64,000 nucleotides of DNA from Holothuria scabra (lineage: Eukaryota; Echinodermata; Holothuroidea; Aspidochirotida; Holothuriidae). Below the pieces are notes generated by a model, which saw nothing but the letters and a program-made list of their open reading frames with translations, did no database searches and had not been told where the DNA came from. The position numbers and the translations under genes are program-made. Positions 25,901 to 31,900 of the stretch are shown piece after piece. The stretch covers positions 46,281,082 to 46,345,081 of the forward strand of contig CM074193.1 of NCBI GenBank assembly GCA_037179385.1, in the 5' to 3' direction. Each line of letters opens with the position of its first letter. Positions within the stretch are counted from its first letter, which is position 1.

Positions 25901-28900
25901 CAATAATAACTTAAATACATCCATCTGTTGGTACCTTTCAAACAATATACAAAAAAAAAAACATTTTAACTTTCTGCATTTGGATTTTATCTTATTATAA
26001 ACTATCATGTTTCACGTGTAAACGGGACACTAAAGCTTGGGCATGAAAAAAACAACTGGCACTGTATTTTGTTTAGAAGTGACTGGAAAGCTTTTTCTAG
26101 ACTTAATTTAATGTTCTGCATTAGTACAATGTTGGCAGATAACGTCATTTCCCGAAATAAGTTTGGCCGTTAAAATGCTAAGCTGAGCAAGAACATTGGA
26201 GCTGAGATCATGGGTTTCACGTTGAAACGAAAAACAAAAAACAAAATGTTGGTGTCCCCTTTTATCGTTTACACGTGAATCATGCTATGGGCATATGGCG
26301 AAGTGAAAATGTATGGCAAACAATTCTGTGGTGCCACATTATATTGTCACTACCTATGTTGTGTCTGGATTTGGAAAAGAATGAATAACTTAAACATGTA
26401 TAATTTTGGGAAAGTTTTGGGTTCCTCGTGTAAATATTTTACCCGGGCACCAAATAGGTGTCCCATAATATCTAAGACCACAAAAATCGCAATAAACAAA
26501 ATATACACATATTTTTTGAGACTAATTTAAGAATGCTAATAGTAATGAAAAAATGTAAGCTTAGAAGGATATGTGTCCCATAAGCTGTATTATCTGATTG
26601 TGGCATAAAATTCTAAAAATTGGTGTTGGTGTCCAATTTAATCGTGAAACTAAAAGAGGCATTTTAATCTAATATTTTTTATTTTCACAATGCAATTAGG
26701 CTTTAATTATAGTGTTAGTTAGATAGATAGAGTTTTACGGTCCAGCTTCCAACCTATTGGCTCAAGTTGATTATTATTTATATATATATTTATATATATA
26801 ATTACAGTGCATTTACTGATGAGTGATATTATCTTTAAGGTGACGTGTAACTTCTTTTGCCTTTTTTAAATGCAATATCCATTTTACCCAAAACGTCGTA
26901 AATTGGGCCCCTTATTTATGGAAGTAGCCACATATAATAATCAGTGCTTGCTTCACACTAGTCAGAGTAACCCGCTGTCGAGGGCATGCTTCATTTGGGC
27001 CCTTCATATATACCTCTGGACATCAGGGGGAAAGTATGCTCTTTGCTAGTGAGGGAAGTTGTTTCCCAATCACGATTGCTACTGGCTTCGAATCCGCAAA
27101 CATATGAATATTCAACATGCTTCTCAACGATGCAAGCAAATACTAACACCTTACAGGGGGCAATCACCCCAACTTAAAGCAGTGTAGTAGACTGTCCTGT
27201 TTCATGATTGGCTTATGGGAGTCATGTGACAACAGTTTTTTTCTCCTCAAATGTGAAATTTACTAGAAGTTGCTGCTTGGTTTAACTTTAATTTATATTG
27301 AAGTCCTAAAATAGGATGAAAGATACTCTTTATAGAAATAAGACGAAATGTTGAGATTTAGCTGTTGCTTCAAAATACGCGTGGTCTTTAATCCTCTTTG
27401 CCGTATGCTCCTATTCATTAATGAGAATGACTCTTACGTAACCTACATACCGTACAAAAATAACTGTTACATAATGAGATTCCAATACGGCATTCCTCCA
27501 GTCTCCATATCATATTCTGGATGTGCCAGTCGTAAACATCTACTAACGCATCACACAGGTAAAATTCCAACATAACACATATAAATGCATTTTAATATTA
27601 TCCGTTTTGTTCAAGATTATTTGTTCTAGTCCTGGTCGGGGTCAGTATTCTTTGGATTCCGGTCGTCCAGGCAGCTCAGAGTGGTCAACTTTTTGTTTAC
27701 ATCCAGTCCGTACAGTCCTACTTCGCCCCGCCCATCTTTGTTTGTTTTGTGATGGGTTTGGCTTGGGGAAGAATAAATGAAAAGGTAAGACCTGAAAAGA
27801 AGTTATTTTGTACATGATTAAGAAGACAATGATTTGAACGGGAGTAATCGTTTGGTTTTCGCCCCTTGGCTCTTCGCCAGAGAGTCGTGGGGACTTTTAG
27901 AAAAAAGACAATGATTTGAACGGTATGAATATTTATGAGCACTTCAGTTCAGCTTAGTTCAGTGTATTTCGTTTATAAACACATTTACATACATGCATGT
28001 ATAGAACAAGATGCATGGTGAAATGTAGAGTTATAAACAGGACGCTATCAAAACAATAGTATGTTTATGGTAGCTACACTCTAAAATCAAAAGAGTGAAC
28101 TTAGTCACTCTTTGATCGAGTGAAACGTCTACATTCACTCCATTAGAGTGATAATTCACTCCAAGAGGGGTGAAGTTCCCTCCAAAAAGAGTGAAGTTCA
28201 CTCCAAAAAGAGTGAAATTCCCTTAAAACGAGCGAAGTTTCACTCTCGATGGAGTGCCCACAGTAATCGCTCTTTGAAAAAAAGCGATCATTGCAGGCAC
28301 TCGTGGAAGAGTGAATTTCCCTCTTCCTCTAGTGAATTTCACTCTTTTTGGAGTGAATTATCACTCTAATAAAGTGAATTTACACTTTTCACTCGATCAA
28401 AGAGTGACTAAGTTCACTCTTTTGATTTTAGAGTGTAGCGACCTGTAAAGTAAGAAAAAGGAAAAATAAAAGAGTAAGAAAACAGAGACACTTGACATAT
28501 ATATTAAAACCAGAAGGAACTGTTGGCGAAACAAAGGAGTTGACCCCAATTTGACATGAAGCTTAGGAAGAGTAATTGTCTATTCAATGAGATTTGACTA
28601 ATTGTTCTTTGAAAGTTGCATAAGATCTGGAAAGTTTAATATCATTTGGAAGATCACTTCCAGGTTTTCTATCAATAATTATTCAACAGTAGTTTCCCAT
28701 GTTTAGAATTGTGCCTGTTAACTAAAAAGATTGCATTATTTCTTGTGGGGTTTGGAACATATGAGGACATTCTGTGGTGAACAATTTAACAGAATACCTC
28801 AGGCGGTGTACTATTTACATATTTGAATTCAAATGTACACATTTTAAAAGTGTGAATGTCACTGATCTTGAGAAACAAAAGATTACTGTGCAGCTTGTCT

Positions 28901-31900
28901 GATGTAAGGTAGCGCCGTTGTAAAATGGTGATGGTTTAAGTACTTCCAAGGTTAGACTTGAAGGGATCTCAAAATGGAGGCACCAAACATGGGAGTACTA
29001 CCTCCGAGGTAGTACTTCCATGCACCAACTACTCCATTTTGGAGTAAACGACGGAATAATAGAGTTGGAGAGCAACTGGTTAAAAAGAAGATGATTTGAA
29101 CAGAACCAAATGCATTACATAGATAGCTGAACTCCACGCAATGTAAACACAAATTGGTCAAAAACAGTGCCTGAACTAACTAATCACGTTGGTCAACAAT
29201 ATTGACTTAATTTTGACCCAGTTGAATTAGTTTCTAACAAATATTAGGTCTAAACTTCTTTGACTAAGTTTTGACTGATATTCGTTTGTCCATTTCTACG
29301 AAAGTAGTCAGATATCATCACAAACTTAGTCAAATGTGTGTGATGACTATTCGTGGTTGGTGAATTCAGGCACCGCTTAGACTAATTTGTGTTTACAGCG
29401 GTGCACGTTTTACGCAAATAAACCAGCTGACCTTGCTTAGCGAAGCTGTTTGGTTATGCACGTTTGACGTAGAATTTTTCAGAAGAACACTGTTTATCTG
29501 ATCCTACCACGACAGGGTGCATTCTGGGGAATAATCAGCGGAAATGTACTAGCAATTGTCAGGCTGGTACTGGACATAGTGTACCCTGAGTCATCGTGTG
29601 GTGACCCAGACGTTCGACCTAATTTGTCATTGTTCGGCATACATTATCTTTACTTCAATTGTCTGATTGCTGCCGTCTCGTTCATTGTTACCATAGGGGT
29701 CAGTTTATTGACACAACCACCAGACAAAGAAAAAGTAAGTGATCATTTACACTTTCTAAATATTGTTTAAAGGAGAAGTGCTAGTTTAATCTTTACTTCA
29801 AATACAACAGGACCAAGTGCAGGCTCATGAATAGAAAAAATGGTGCGTGCAGGGGGTGTGTGCGTGTTTATATGCGTTCAAGTAGCAGTTAGCTGCTGCT
29901 GGAGTGGGCGACTGTAGTAAAAATGTCGTAAACGAAATAGCCAATGGTACTTTGATTTTTAAAGGGGACGAAAGAGGGAAGGCGCTTCCTTTTCACCTTT
30001 CCTTGACTAAAGGCCTCGTTCAGGATTAGTCAATACTTGTGTCAAATAAAGCACATCGGGCAGTTCCATATCATGGGGAGGGGGAGGGGGGGGGGGGCGC
30101 TAACTTTCCCCCTTATTTGTAAGCCCCATATATTGTGCCCTCACGTACCCCGCGCTCGAGGTATGCAGTGCAGTACCCGAGTAACGTGTTAGAATGCTGT
30201 TTTACTCGGGATCAGTGTTTAATTTTCGATCAACCTCAGATCGAAGGATTCTACGGTTTTCAAACACCATGTCTGCAATAATGAATGAAGGTGACAGGTG
30301 TTTTACGGCACTTACGACCGGTACTTCAGCTTCAGGGTGCACTTCACTACATATTCTCCCTAATCAGTACCATTTACCTCGACTTTACTTGCTTTTTGCT
30401 TGCTGACACTATATAATACATTCGTGTTGGTGTGTAATTAAGCCTCATCGAACTTAGTACTTATGTTTTACTATTGGCAGGCAGAGGCTGCGATTCGTAC
30501 TTAGTTTCTAGGTAGACGTAGATACTAAGCGTTAATCCAAAATTTGGAATAGTAATAATACAAGGTAAACGTTTAAGATGGTGACGTCAACAGTTACTAA
30601 GGATACAAGTCACTCAAAGCCGCACGATTGTACTGTTCCTTCAGCAGCCTACTAGGGGTGCATCCTACTTATTCGCCCCTGGCTTGGGTGCTACTACGCG
30701 TATGCGAGATCTGAAAGTGTTGAAGCTATTGCAAAAAAAGTGAAACAGCGTTAGTGCGTGAAAGCTGTAGCACCAGTGGCGTAGCCACGGAGGGGGGGGG
30801 GGGAATCAGAACCCCCATGACCCAACCTTGCAACTGATGCAAAAAACACCCAAAACAGCGGTTTTTTTCTCTCTATTCGTAGACTTTTCCTTCATGTCGT
30901 GTCCCAAACCCCTTATGACCCCCGTCACAATCCTTGCTACGCGCCTGTGTAGCACAGTAGCAAAGGACAGTGAACTGAGAATAAGTCCGAGATGACAGGG
31001 CGTCAGTCTGGTTTGGGAATCGGGGAGAGGCCAAATATCTTCCCAAAGCCGGAACCCTACATCGTGTCCCTCACCGGATTCGTCTAGGAGCAGAAAAAAG
31101 AAACAAAGAAAAAAACCCAAAACAACCATACACACTCACATTGACGGATATATACTCAAAACGTGGATTGCGCGTTATAAATGTAGAATTTTTCATTACT
31201 ATAACTTAGACAGGCTCAAATTGACGTGCTATTGCAGCCCTAAAGTCATCTATAATGATGATGACTTTAGTCACTAAAGTCATCACAATGTTGTATTTTA
31301 TTATTCTGCCTGTTATTTTTTAATCTGCCTAAATTATTGGGGGCAGAACGATTTGTTTGTCATCAATATTATAATTACGGAAGTGTAGATGTGACGGTGC
31401 GACTTCTAAATATAGAAACTGAAGAAATTGTTGGAAGCGGACAGAGTCGCACATTTTTGTCCGCTTCCAACAATTTCTTCAGTTTCAATATTATAATTGT
31501 TCGGGCAATTGCCCCTGCTCCCAAGATCGAAACCCCTGTGAGATGTTTGCACTCCGAGACTGGAACATGATGGTCTCGCTATGATAGTGTGGACACATAA
31601 CATGAAGGGTTGAAGAGAGAGAAACGGGAGACGCTTTGGGCAAGCCTAATTACACTGTAAAGTGCTATAAAGCCCAGGTCACACTACACTGATATCGGAT
31701 CGGATTACTAACCGATTTTTGTGAGTTCTAGACAAAAGCTCCTCCATACATTGACGGAAAGAACAGAAAACGTGTCATCCTGTGTAAATGTATGATCGGT
31801 ATGAGAGGACATTGAAAATGAAATGTGAACTATTTATTTTGTGACGTCACATTGACAAATAGATTTTATCGGACTACACGTGTCCGATAAACGCTGTCTG

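Larger units (their letters stand above)
25632..27615 (+). other. SLC5 intron (2.0 kb)
   Basis: Contains a CCN microsatellite (25650-25745), a SINE fragment (26705-26765), an AT-rich TATATATATTTATATATA tract near 26780, and MITE D (27168-27395). The 25.8-26.7 kb stretch is unassigned; two CGTGTAAAC/TTTACACGTG-type blocks recur there. Confidence 0.55.
27785..29515 (+). other. SLC5 intron (1.7 kb)
   Basis: Contains a truncated short retroposon (27842-27905), the foldback element (28073-28439), a hairpin (28968-29047) and MITE F (29141-29398). Stretch 28.45-28.95 kb is unassigned. Confidence 0.6.

Noticed and set aside
25431..25906. Poly-Gly and poly-His open frames
   Set aside because: Produced by the CCN microsatellite on both strands.
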